A stretch of 20,598 nt of DNA from Perkinsus olseni (lineage: Eukaryota > Perkinsozoa > Perkinsida > Perkinsidae): NCBI GenBank assembly GCA_013115135.1, contig JABANP010000725.1, positions 1 to 20,598 of the forward strand. Direction: 5' to 3'. The position numbers and the translations under genes were made by a program. The notes under the pieces were generated by a model. That model saw only the letters and a program-made list of their open reading frames with translations. It made no database searches and was not told where the DNA came from. This document shows, piece by piece, positions 8,752 through 16,888 of the stretch. Numbering within the stretch: position 1 is the stretch's first letter; each line of letters begins with the position of its first letter.

Positions 8752-9451
8752 CTATGTGATGCGTTCGGCTCCAGAGGCAACAAGCACACGAGTTTTCATC
8801 TCGTTGATCTCTTGAGACGTTCTCGGGATCGGCCGGCTGACATCACAAACCATGTTCTCTACCATGGAGATGATTCTCCTGGCGGTCTCATCTTGGACTT
8901 CCTGCTTTGCATACTAGTAGGCAATCGCCCCCTCGAAGGTCACATACTGTACGTTTTTTACAGGCCAGCGACGTCTCCGAAAGACGGAGCGTGTCAGTGA
9001 TACAGCCATTAGAAGTCTAGCTTATCAAGAATCCGTGAATATCGAAAGTGTGGCGAGTTGTGGTTCAGGAGAATCCCCCGACATATCAAAGGGCTCCTTG
9101 TTTCCGTGTCGTCGGCGTGCACGCCATATATTGGGATTGCCTTCCGCCAGGCCCAAGGGATCTGCCAGAAGACTGTTGACGATTGGCTGACAATAACTTT
9201 TCCACTATCTTGGCTATTGTGTCACCAGGATCACAATCTGCCTGAACGGACAGACCTTTCACTCAGTCCGCGTACCACCTCCGACTAAGAACCTTAACAC
9301 AAGACCGGCCATCTATGAAATATAAAATAGAAGTCACTTCTATTGAGTGAAGTTTCTCGGAGAACAACGCCCTGACGGAGCGGGTTCTCAGCCGCACCCC
9401 CAAAAAATGAAGCGGGGATCGGCGGTGACCACTCGGGCCGCTAGAAATCAT
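8752..9451 (-). CDS. Possible spliced gene or pseudogene, unresolved
   Basis: Several minus-strand stretches look coding. A frame from ATG 9451 (MISSGPSGHRRSPLHFLGVR) has no acidic residue in its first 29 positions, like a mitochondrial presequence. An acceptor CTGTCCGTTCAG near 9253 opens ADCDPGDTIAKIVEKLLSAN. Another frame from ATG 9009 (MAVSLTRSVFRRRRWP) continues to QDETARRIISMVENM and RTSQEINEMKTRVLVASGAE and ends at TAG 8752-8754, but a TAG at 8914-8916 interrupts it. A 60-nt intron from GTAAAA to AAAGCAG would remove that TAG and keep the frame. I could not build one consistent gene, and decay is a real alternative. Confidence 0.25.
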
Positions 9452-9498
9452 TGAGAAGAACTCTATCCCCCGAAGCTATCGCATACAGCGTTAAAGAC

Positions 9499-10287
9499 TC
9501 AACCGACTAGAGGGTTCCCTCCAGCCAAACGACAATGACACTTATCCGAGTATTGCTTACATAAAAAGGTCGCGTACTGGTAGTTGGGGACCATCGCCTG
9601 GACCATACCATACCCGAACCTCTCATTCGTAGAGAACCAGGCACAGAAGTCATACAGGTCATGGCTCCTCTTCTTAGCCTTGCTACAAGCACTCTTTACA
9701 CGAGCCACAGCGTAATTTAAAATATCCTGGCTCGAGGTATCAACACATTCCTGGTAGCTGCCAAAGGACACCGTAGGGCAGTATCTCTCCACGTCAGTGA
9801 GCATGTCTGGGAGAATAGGGTTCAAGTAGGTGTTGAAGGCGTTGACCGGGGAACACTTCTTGCTTTCGATGCACATCGCGGTGGCGAGCTGCAGAACCCT
9901 GAGTAGCTGGAAGAGGTATCCGTTGAGCTCCTCGTCAAGATTGCGAACCTTCTTAGCGAAGGTCCTGCAGAACTGCTTGACGCTGGCGGGAGCCCTCACA
10001 GCCACGAGACAGCTTTCCCTTATCTTTTGCAGGAAGTAGGAGTTAAGGCGCTGACTATTGACGTTCTGGCAGATCCCACAATGGGTGTAGTGCTTGACCT
10101 CGGTGGACTCCAGGATGCGAGCAGCACCGGAAGACTGCAGGTCGGCGAGCCCTGCCGAATCCATACTTTTTACAGCCTCGTCCGCGATGGAGTTGACGAA
10201 GTTCTGGACATCAACTTCAGCAAAGTTATAAGTAGTTTCAGTGGCGGCAACCACGACGGTCGCGGCGAAGCAGACACGGCGGAACAT
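9499..10287 (-). CDS. Secreted protein with two saposin-like units (paralogue 1)
   Basis: This intronless gene encodes 262 residues from ATG 10287. The frame is open 20 codons further up, but a CTCTCTCCGCAG acceptor lies 25 bases before this Met, and the paralogue has the same arrangement, so the internal Met is chosen. MFRRVCFAATVVVAA is a signal peptide, so the product should enter the secretory path. Cysteines form two units with near-identical spacing. Unit 1 starts CxxC, then 19, 13, 31 and 5 residues between successive Cys. Unit 2 starts C-10-C, then 19, 13, 27 and 6. Six Cys with C..C-x5-C ends resemble saposin B domains, which bind lipids or membranes through disulfide-locked helical bundles. 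The C-terminus has KCHCRLAGG. No transmembrane segment or anchor signal is evident. The saposin assignment rests on spacing only. Confidence 0.8.
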   Translation of the reverse strand: MFRRVCFAATVVVAATETTYNFAEVDVQNFVNSIADEAVKSMDSAGLADLQSSGAARILESTEVKHYTHCGICQNVNSQRLNSYFLQKIRESCLVAVRAPASVKQFCRTFAKKVRNLDEELNGYLFQLLRVLQLATAMCIESKKCSPVNAFNTYLNPILPDMLTDVERYCPTVSFGSYQECVDTSSQDILNYAVARVKSACSKAKKRSHDLYDFCAWFSTNERFGYGMVQAMVPNYQYATFLCKQYSDKCHCRLAGGNPLVG

Positions 10288-10312
10288 CAGGGTACTGCTG
10301 CTGTTGTAAAAA

Positions 10313-10331
10313 CTGCGGAGAGAGGAGGAAG
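10313..10331 (-). promoter_or_regulatory. Likely spliced-leader acceptor of saposin-like paralogue 1
   Basis: The minus strand reads CTTCCTCCTCTCTCCGCAG, 25 bases before ATG 10287. The same arrangement occurs before paralogue 2. Confidence 0.55.
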
Positions 10332-10490
10332 TCACCACCACTAGCAAAATCCTTGCAGTCTCGATGGCATGACGGCATTGCCGTCACGGCCAGCCCGGAG
10401 AGCAATGAACGGTGACGTGACGCCGGTGGAGTTCCGAGACAAGACAGTACGCGAACGACCTTCGTGGTTGAGCCACGTGCTCAATCGTGC

Positions 10491-10955
10491 TTAACGGGTG
10501 AGCGTCAATGACGAGCACTGCTCAATCGGATCGACAATCAAGCAGTCGAAATCTCGAGTGGCTTCTCGCCCCACCCAGGCGGATTTGGACTGAGAGTTCA
10601 GAAGTGGCCACGGCTCTCGTGCTACGCCCGCGTCACGGGGCCACCAGCATCTGCTGCTCATCGCGGTGCTCGGGTCGCCCTTCATGCACGCTTGAATAAC
10701 CGATTCCGCGCGATGAGGAGGGAATGAACACAGAAGAAGCACCAACAGCTTTTCTCCCCGAGTAAGTTCAAGGGACTGACGATTCATCAGTTTCTCCAGC
10801 TGACTCGATCTGCCTTCAGAGAATGCCTTCCTTCTCATGAGCAGACGTTCCATCCCGTCGCAGGTATTCACTTCAACAGCGAAGGTTCCGCTATGTGCAT
10901 CGCCATCAACAACAACAACAGTAGGGTCCCGTAGCTCGCACTGGCAAGCTTCCAC
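10491..10955 (-). CDS. Hypothetical protein or exon, unrecognised
   Basis: A 154-codon open frame on the minus strand ends at TAA 10491. It begins near VEACQCELRDPTVVVVDGDA and includes SSQLEKLMNRQSLELTRGEK and LLVLLLCSFPPHRAESVIQA. Codon choice favours G or C at third positions in the middle part, and length without stops supports coding. The frame's first codon is GTG, not ATG, and a TGA lies a few codons upstream, so a spliced upstream exon is likely. No domain is recognised. It sits between the two saposin-like paralogues on the same strand. Confidence 0.4.
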   Translation of the reverse strand: MEACQCELRDPTVVVVDGDAHSGTFAVEVNTCDGMERLLMRRKAFSEGRSSQLEKLMNRQSLELTRGEKLLVLLLCSFPPHRAESVIQACMKGDPSTAMSSRCWWPRDAGVAREPWPLLNSQSKSAWVGREATRDFDCLIVDPIEQCSSLTLTR

Positions 10956-10977
10956 GCTCGAACATAGTCAGTGACTA

Positions 10978-11310
10978 GAATTCCGTGGCGGAGCGACGCA
11001 CTCGCGGCTGGTGCATAGCCATCAACCCGAGGTTCTTCTCGTATTCCGTCTGCCTGGTCGAGCAATCATTAGCACGCTTGCACGAATGGAAGGTTTGCAC
11101 GCGCATAAGTAACAGAATCGCCTGATGCGATGCTTGCCAGGGAATCACGAGCCCCCGAGGCCTGACCGACGACAACGAAGCCTTCCTAGTGCGCTGTTGG
11201 TTCGGGATGAAGGTTCTGGGACTAAGCCACAACGCAGTTCTCTGCCTCGAGTTATGTTCTCCCTGAGCCGTTGGTCAGCGAGGAGATCTTGTAGCTGCCG
11301 AGCGTTTTCA
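10978..11310 (-). other. Candidate upstream exons (coiled-coil-like)
   Basis: Two minus-strand stretches look coding. One near 11200-11295 reads ENARQLQDLLADQRLRENIT. Another follows a textbook intron end (a TGCTAAT branch-like motif, then CTCGACCAG near 11055) and reads QTEYEKNLGLMAMHQPRVRR to a TAG at 10979-10981. They may belong to the same gene as the frame at 10491-10955, but I found no phase-consistent joining. Confidence 0.3.
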
Positions 11311-11333
11311 GCCCAAGGTCATTCCGTTGATTT

Positions 11334-11387
11334 CAGTTTGTAGTCCAACGCCGGAACCGGCCAGGTTGAACGTTCACCGATGTGCTC
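11334..11387 (+). repeat. Dispersed CCGG-centred element, copy D
   Basis: CAGTTTGTAGTCCAACGCCG, then GAACCGGCC, through CACCGATGTGCTC. In reverse complement it aligns with copies at 14497-14557, 15101-15157 and 15455-15512. GAGCACATCGG is shared with the 15101 copy, and CGTTGGACTACAAACT with the 14497 copy. Confidence 0.6.
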
Positions 11388-11390
11388 ATT

Positions 11391-11650
11391 TCCTGGAGGC
11401 TCTCTTTGCAGATCGATATCGAGTGTTCATTAGAGAGAGGGTTTGTCGAAGCTATTTCCTCGAAGTGCTTGTTCGAACTGACAAGCTCCCTCTTGTTGCG
11501 TCTCACCAACCCCACTCTGGAACACGATCCGAGAATCACCTTATGTAAAACGGTCCAGAAAGGAGCGAAGCCTTTCGATCGAGCTCATTAACACCCTCAT
11601 AGCCCTCGGATCCAAGACCGATGGGTTGTTGAAAACGGGCGGCAAAAGGT
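11391..11650. other. Ambiguous coding-like stretch downstream of paralogue 2
   Basis: After a CTTTGCAG acceptor-like site (11403-11410) two plus-strand frames are open at once, one reading IDIECSLERGFVEAISSKCL and the other RYRVFIRERVCRSYFLEVLV. A minus-strand frame is open too. I cannot choose among them; a small plus-strand exon is possible. Confidence 0.2.
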
Positions 11651-11663
11651 AGAAAAAAACTAT

Positions 11664-12461
11664 TCAGTTTCCAAAGGGATGCCCGCCAGCCAAACTACAC
11701 TGACACTGGTCGGTGTACTGCTTGCAAAGGAAGGTCGCGTACTGGTAACTAGGCACCATACCTTGCATCAGACCACGACCAAACTCCTCACTTGAAGAGA
11801 AGTATAAACAAAACTCATCGAGATCACGGCTCCTTCCCTTGGCGGCCGCGCAGAGAGCTTGTACACGATTCACAGCAAAAGTGAGGATATCCTGGCTCGA
11901 GGTGTCGACACATTCCTGGTAGCTGCCAAAGGACACCGTAGGGCAGTATCTCTCCACGTCCGTCAGAATATCAGGGAGGACGGGGTTCAGAAAAGCGTTG
12001 AAGGGATCAACTGGCGAACAATCGTCGCTCCCGATACACATAGAGATGGCGAGCTGCAGAACTCTTAGACGCTGAAAGAGGTATCCGTTCAGCTACTCGT
12101 CGAGATTGCTAATCTTCTCTTTGAAGGTCCCGCAGAAGTTCTTTACTTGAGGGGAAGTGGTTATGTTTATCGCGGAGTTGCAACCTTGGATGATTTTCTG
12201 CTGGAAGTAGGCGTTGAGACGCTTCATGTTGAAGGTCTGGCAAGCCTTACAGCGAGAAGACGCCCTTATTGCCGAATCCAGCAGACGAGGACCATCGGAC
12301 TGCATGGTGCTGAGGGCGTCTAGGTCCATGCTTTTGACGGCGTAATCCACGATAGAGTCGACAAACAGTTGAACCTCGATTTGGGCGAGAGGGTAGGCAG
12401 GGTCGCCACCTGTAGCCACCAGAACAATGTTTGCAGCTGCGAGAAACAGGCGGCGGAGCAT
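11664..12461 (-). pseudogene. Saposin-like paralogue 2, full length but with an in-frame TAG
   Basis: This is a tandem paralogue of 9499-10287 on the same strand. From ATG 12461 (signal peptide MLRRLFLAAANIVLVA) the frame is collinear with paralogue 1 to TGA 11664-11666. A TAG at 12093-12095 stands where paralogue 1 has Glu in NLDEELNGYL. The 428 bases downstream stay in frame and conserve every cysteine, including CVDTSSQDIL and the C-terminal QCQC. The opening CxxC is RCKAC. Length is 265 codons plus the final stop. A single nonsense change in an otherwise intact frame implies recent loss, a sequencing error, readthrough, or a truncated product lacking unit 2 and the end of unit 1. Parts of the 3' half are almost identical in DNA to paralogue 1, for example around 11890-11960, suggesting recent duplication or gene conversion. 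Confidence 0.8.
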
Positions 12462-12483
12462 GTGGCTGATTCTACTGTATGAG

Positions 12484-12500
12484 CTGCAAAGAAGGGCAGC
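12484..12500 (-). promoter_or_regulatory. Likely spliced-leader acceptor of saposin-like paralogue 2
   Basis: The minus strand reads GCTGCCCTTCTTTGCAG, 22 bases before ATG 12461, matching the arrangement in paralogue 1. Confidence 0.55.
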
Positions 12501-12521
12501 GACGAGCCAAGACTGCGCCAT

Positions 12522-12958
12522 GCGCTGCTCCGTGTGAAATAGGAGTCCACAAGTGATGTACTCTCAAGTCCTTTTCTCCCTCGTCGCCGACCTCATGGGT
12601 TAAACCCTACTCTATGCACTACAGTGACACTGTGACGACTGTAGTATACGCTATGTAACAGCTACAGCCCGGTTCAGTGCCACTTAGCTTTTAGACTGTC
12701 ATCGATGCAATTACCTTTACTGCTACAGCGTGTCTACTGCTACTATTTGGATCGGATGACCGTCTGACCTCATTCTTCGCCTTATACTCGCGCGCATGAA
12801 TATGTGCACTCTAACTCAGTGCAGTATGGGTGTTTGAGACGGCGCTCAAAGAAAGGTAAAATTGGGCTCAAGAGGAGCTGAGTGATATTGAGGCGTATTC
12901 TGATGCACGCGAGTGCAAAGCGCAGAATAATATGGGCGCTGGTAGTTGGTAAGAAGTT
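12522..12958. other. Intergenic region upstream of paralogue 2
   Basis: No supported gene. It contains GGGTTAAACCCTA near 12597, a single telomere-like motif without an array, and a run of CTACAGTGACACTG-type short repeats around 12615-12670. The promoter of paralogue 2 should lie here. Confidence 0.35.
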
Positions 12959-13326
12959 GTTGTGCCATTCGGGTGTATCAGGTGACATAGGACTCAACAC
13001 ACAGGAAGAGACGTACCAAGTCATTCAAGGCCATCTCAATTCATGTATTCTATGGTGGGAGTGTCTCGTCTCGAGCACTTGGGAGCGAAGCGCATCATCC
13101 TCCCACCATGTTGTGCCATTCGGGTGTATCAGATGGCATGGGACTCAATTCACAGGAAGAGACGTACCAAGTCATTTAAGGCCATCTCGATTCATGTATT
13201 CTATGGTGGGAGTGTCTCGTCTCGAGCACTTGGGAGCGAAGCGCATCATCCTCCCACCATGTTGTGCCATTCGGGTGTATCAGGTGGCATGGGACTCAAC
13301 TCACAGGAAGAGACGTACTAAGTCAT
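12959..13326. repeat. 151-bp tandem repeat, about 2.4 copies
   Basis: Copies start with GTTGTGCCATTCGGGTGTAT at 12959, 13110 and 13261, exactly 151 bases apart. The third breaks off after AGTCAT at 13326. Copies differ by only a few substitutions. Each full unit contains the perfect 10-bp inverted pair ATGGTGGGAG and CTCCCACCAT (13052-13061 with 13100-13109; 13203-13212 with 13251-13260). A plus-strand frame (12882-13622) runs through all copies without a stop. Because 151 is not a multiple of three, it reads the unit in successive frames, so ordinary protein coding is doubtful. Confidence 0.9.
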
Positions 13327-13347
13327 CTACACCTTATCACCATCGAG

Positions 13348-13648
13348 TTCGACAGTGGAACTATCAAGTTCGCGAAGGCGAGCGAAGTTGGATGTACGAA
13401 TCTGAAACGGGAATATCTATTCCGCACGTAAAATTTGCAATTCCGTGGTGCGGTGCGACTTTCGAGTTCGCACGTAGGTCCTTCAGAAGTTCAATTTCGA
13501 CTCGATGGGACTTTCAATTTCGAAGTAAGGAACTCCAAATTCACATTCGAACCTTCAATATTCGTGGCTGGTCCTTGGAACTTTCATTTTCGCGGCTCTG
13601 GGAAATTCAACTTCGCAAATGAGATGTTCGATTTCGATACCTGCCCCT
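13348..13648. repeat. Degenerate TTCAATTTCG repeat tract
   Basis: Variants of TTCAATTTCG recur about nine times at irregular 19-30 base intervals, for example TTCAATTTCGACTCG, TTTCAATTTCGAAG, TTCAATATTCGTGG, TTTCATTTTCGCGG and TTCAACTTCGCAAA. Read on the plus strand (13435-13662) this encodes repeated F-x-F motifs such as GTFNFEV, SKFTFEP, WNFHFRG, GKFNFAN and MFDFD. It directly follows the 151-bp array. Whether it is translated is unknown. Confidence 0.5.
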
Positions 13649-13662
13649 CGCGGTGGCAGTAA

Positions 13663-13901
13663 TGGGAAACATTGCCCGATTCGTTCGTGGGTCGGATTTA
13701 TACCGTATGGGTTCAGAATCCCAACTTGCGATACACCGCGATATGAGTGCAGCGGCTCGGCACAGCCGATGTGGCCTTTGGAGGGATAACTGGCTCCTGC
13801 CTTAAAGATGTTTCCAGTAGTCCTTCGACTCCATCAACGCAACATTCTCGTCATCGGGAACCTCAACGGCTCGGAAACAAGTACGAAAAATTAAGTGAAA
13901 A
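13663..13901. other. Intergenic, 3' side of the ES1-like gene
   Basis: No gene is supported; it should contain the 3' untranslated region of the minus-strand ES1-like gene. Confidence 0.4.
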
Positions 13902-15245
13902 TCAAGCGTCAATTAGTTTCAACGTTTCCGTCACCATCGCAGCGACCGACTCCTGTATCTCATGAAGAGGAGCAGTGTTATTCATGTAGGCCGCGGAGGT
14001 GACGACCTTCTTCGCCACGTCGACATGGGCCTCGTTCAACTTGGTATTGAAGTGTTTCCCACCCATCTCCTCTACAGCTTCCGCGGCAGAAGCGTTGGGA
14101 TACTCGTCACTAATCTTATCAGAACCTGAGGACCGAACCGCATTTCTCAAGGCTGAAAAATTGCTGTCTGATTCACCCATGGTGACCTCCGCCTTCAACA
14201 CCTTCGCTGCGAGCACTGGCGCGATACATACTAGACCGATGGGCCGACCTGCAGAGTTACAGGCTGAGAGAGGTGGTCCTGATCATGGAAGCTCACCATT
14301 CTGATAGAATTCGGTTATCGCTCTTTCCACTTCCGGATCGACCGTCATGGCACTTCCCTTAATGGCGAAATTTGAGAGGTTCTTAGCAGCTCCAAAACCA
14401 CCGGGAAACATCAGCGCGTCGTAGTCGGCAGCCTTCAGTTCCGTTAAGGGGAGGGTTCCTGTGAAAAAGCTGATCTCAACCGTACTGCAAATCGAAATCA
14501 TCGGCAAGAGCCTAACTCAGCCGGAACCGGCGTTGGACTACAAACTCACACACACGGAAATCGAAGTCAAGCACGGTGTACCCTGGTCGTAGCCACCTAC
14601 GGAAGTAACCTCAGAGTCGACCTACCTTCCCGTCCGATCCTAGAGGCTTCGATCAGCACGTCTCGCTTGGAACCCGAATCAATCGACTGAGAAAATGTAG
14701 CTCCAGCGGCCTTCGAAAGCTGGTCCGTTTACTCCATCCGAATGATTAACAACATGCATTTGCCGCTTGTCAGGAGCGAAGCATTGGAACTTCGCCTTGG
14801 CTCGGCTGAGCTCAGTGAGGGTGAACACCGCCTCCCGGATCTCTGTACCATCCAAATGCCCACAACCAGATAGCACCTGGGAGTGCGAACGGATAAGAGG
14901 ACCAGAGACAGTGAAGAGAACGCGGCAGCTAGCATTTGGAAGTGGTGCTTGAAGACCACTGTTGTTTAGAACTGGCGTGATGACAGCCGGAAGCGATTCT
15001 ACCATGTACAGCACGATGTATGAGGATGCTTTCAATCGAGGACTAGAGACGAACCATCTGATCTCACTGCGAAGCAATCGACACAGAGAGCCCCCAACTG
15101 AGCACATCGGCGAGAGTCTAACCAGGAACAGGCGATGGGCTATAAATTCACAGACACGAAAAACAAGGGAGGCAACTGAAAAACTTACCACGGCAACCCG
15201 CTTCGAAAGGGCACTTGCAAGAACACGGTGCGAAGCAGTTAGCAT
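13902..15245 (-). CDS. ES1/ElbB-type GATase1-like protein, 5 exons, probably mitochondrial
   Basis: Minus-strand exons are 15189-15245, 14733-14876, 14626-14686, 14297-14458 and 13902-14248, giving 256 residues. Introns of 312, 46, 167 and 48 nt are GT-AG with agreeing phases. The joined protein matches ES1 (bacterial ElbB; human GATD3) throughout: [84 protein letters not shown] and VVTSAAYM. The Cys of CIAP (149) sits at the nucleophile elbow of the DJ-1/PfpI superfamily. ES1 proteins are linked to glycation repair or mitochondrial upkeep, but their reaction is not firmly settled. Residues 1-16 ([16 protein letters not shown]) lack acidic residues and look like a mitochondrial presequence. 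Introns 1 and 3 carry the dispersed CCGG-centred element. The start is 15 bases after a GATTGTAG acceptor. Confidence 0.9.
14497..14557. repeat. Dispersed CCGG-centred element, copy A
   Basis: It lies in intron 3 of the ES1-like gene. The core is ATCATCGGCAAGAGCCTAAC, then TCAGCCGGAACCGGCGTTGG and ACTACAAACTCACACACACGG. Confidence 0.6.
15101..15157. repeat. Dispersed CCGG-centred element, copy B
   Basis: It lies in intron 1 of the ES1-like gene, close to its donor site. AGCACATCGGCGAGAGTCTA, then ACCAGGAACAGGCGATGGGC and TATAAATTCACAGACACG aligns with copies A, C and D. Confidence 0.55.
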
Positions 15246-15260
15246 TTATAGAATCAACAA

Positions 15261-15278
15261 CTACAATCATAAGGTGAG
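15261..15278 (-). promoter_or_regulatory. Likely spliced-leader acceptor of the ES1-like gene
   Basis: The minus strand reads TCACCTTATGATTGTAG, 15 bases before ATG 15245. The pyrimidine tract is weaker than at the other genes. Confidence 0.35.
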
Positions 15279-15454
15279 AATAGTCTCTGGTCATTCGGCA
15301 AGTCTCCGGGAATTCGAAAACCCCAGGTCGAGTGGGTCAGAAACGGGCAATCGACAGGGACGGTACATTCCGAATCGGAGACCACGAAGGAAGTCTTTTG
15401 ACGAAGCATCTGATAATCACTTCGTATTTGTGCAGAAGGCCGCCAGGAAAGGAG

Positions 15455-15512
15455 TAAATCAGCGAGAGTCCGATCCAGCCGGTTCCGGCTTTGGATGGTA
15501 AACTCACACGCA
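15455..15512. repeat. Dispersed CCGG-centred element, copy C
   Basis: It lies upstream of the ES1-like gene. AAATCAGCGAGAGTCCGATC, then CAGCCGGTTCCGGCTTTGGA and TGGTAAACTCACACGCAC; the same orientation as copies A and B. Confidence 0.6.
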
Positions 15513-16252
15513 CCGAGGATAGCAACTCCGAGTTCAATCCCACTTTTAAACAGTCAACACAACAAAGGAAAAAGCTAGTCCGACCTCGTTAAATGAAGCA
15601 CTCTCTGTCTAGCGTCAACTATCACCGTCGTGGTGCCCTGTCACCCTCAGTGGCTGTGCGATCTCAGAGAAGCAGACCCTCCCCCATAGGCCACCCTCGA
15701 AAGTCGTCAATTGGGGATCCCGCCGAAAAGAGAGGTTTCCCGTCGTCGCTGAGATTCAGCAATGCCAGCGACGCGCGATGGTCTCATGCCGGATAGAAAA
15801 AAACCGTCGTTCGAGCGAGCGACTAGTATCGTAGTGTAAGGGTTACTTCCAACTGTCTAGACAAGTACAAGCCGAAATCATTCTTAAACCGAAGCGATTT
15901 TCTACGGGAATGATTCGTGTAATACTACGCCTCTCGGGCTCTCTGCGATAGCAACAAAATCCCTCCTGCTCAATTCCACTTCGAGTATCGATTCGCGACA
16001 ACGATTCCACCATAGACTACGTATTGATGTGGAGAGAACATCTGCGGCTGTTTTCGAAATCGCCCACTGTTAGATATTTCATACCAGCAACAGAGCTCGA
16101 CGGTCGATGTGAACCCAGCTTTCGGGAGAAAGGATTTCGGGCTTTACACTAACCGTGAGAATCTTTATAATATGCATACCCAGAAGCTCTCAACTCAGTG
16201 AACGCAACAGCAGCCCGGTCACTCAGGGACATCATAAACATGAAATAGGAGA
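15513..16252. other. No convincing gene
   Basis: A 67-codon plus-strand frame (15593-15796) is basic and Ser/Arg-rich, without a recognisable domain. From 15800 to 16250 no frame over 60 codons is present on either strand and no repeat or RNA gene was recognised. Confidence 0.4.
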
Positions 16253-16375
16253 TCAAGAATTGGAGAGCAGCTGGTGCTTGTCGAAGGGCCCGCAGCCAAA
16301 GGAAAGAACATAATCGTTCGCGTACTTCGAGACATCACTCTTCCCCAGGGGTTTGTACCTTACAAAGATCATTCT
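16253..16375 (-). CDS. Candidate terminal exon, unrecognised
   Basis: After a strong acceptor (TTTTGCACTTTTCAG, minus strand) the frame opens MIFVRYKPLGKSDVSKYAND and continues YVLSFGCGPFDKHQLL to TGA 16253-16255. Codon use is GC-ending and protein-like. The acceptor leaves one base before the ATG, so this is more likely a last exon than a complete gene. The nearest donor (GTAAGA) is only about 26 bases upstream, too short to pair, and I found no partner exon. No family recognised. Confidence 0.35.
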   Translation of the reverse strand, partial: RMIFVRYKPLGKSDVSKYANDYVLSFGCGPFDKHQLLSNS

Positions 16376-16468
16376 GAAAAGTGCAAAAGGGATTCTTACC
16401 AGCGCGTTTGGCGATGATTCGGCAAACGCCGTTTTACGGCGTTGATTCGAGCAGCCTGGCGATGCCAC

Positions 16469-16888
16469 GCCCGAGAGATCTCGGAAACGTCATCGGGCGC
16501 AGCGCTTACTGACAACCGTGAGGGCTCTGATTGTGCGGAATTAACCGAGGAACCTGAGCGAAGCGGCGCGGAGCAAGCGAAGTGTTCAATAGACCGTCGC
16601 CTCTTTCAAGTTTCAACAGCCCTCCCAGGATCGTCTTTTACACCTTGAATTCAATCCTGGGAGCGCTGCTGGGATCCAGGAGAGGCGGTAGTGTATTGAA
16701 CACCCCCTCCCAAGGGATTGTAAATCACGGGTTTCTTTCCCAATGGCCAACTTCCCTGCTTCGAAGATCACCCACGGAATTTATACGAGTACTAGCGCTG
16801 AAGGAATACTGTCTCTCGTCACCATCCTACGCGCCCTCTGCCGATCTGAATGGCTCCCATCTGGTGAACTCCACTACAGTCGAAAGAA
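16469..16888. other. Overlapping open frames, unassigned
   Basis: Two plus-strand frames overlap. One (16582-16929) includes TEFIRVLALKEYCLSSPSYA; the other (16743-16940) starts MANFPASKITHGIYTSTSAE. Both read plausibly and neither is recognisable, so no call is made. CTCCCAGGATCG and CAATCCTGGGAG near 16621-16660 form a small inverted repeat. Confidence 0.25.

Noticed and set aside
12597..12610. Telomere-like GGTTAAACCCTA
   Set aside because: A single motif with no tandem array, within ordinary intergenic sequence.
12861..12876. TTGGGCTCAAG resembling the 3' end of the dinoflagellate/Perkinsus spliced leader
   Set aside because: Only the last ten or so bases fit, with a mismatch. No GT donor follows and no Sm-type site is present, so neither a leader gene nor a convincing leader relic can be claimed.
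12882..13622. 246-codon open frame as a normal protein gene
   Set aside because: It is produced by a 151-bp tandem repeat read in shifting frames, so the translated copies do not resemble each other; better treated as a repeat.
14962..15501. 179-codon plus-strand open frame
   Set aside because: It overlaps antisense to exon 1 and intron 1 of the well-supported ES1-like gene and runs through two copies of the dispersed element; no domain is visible.
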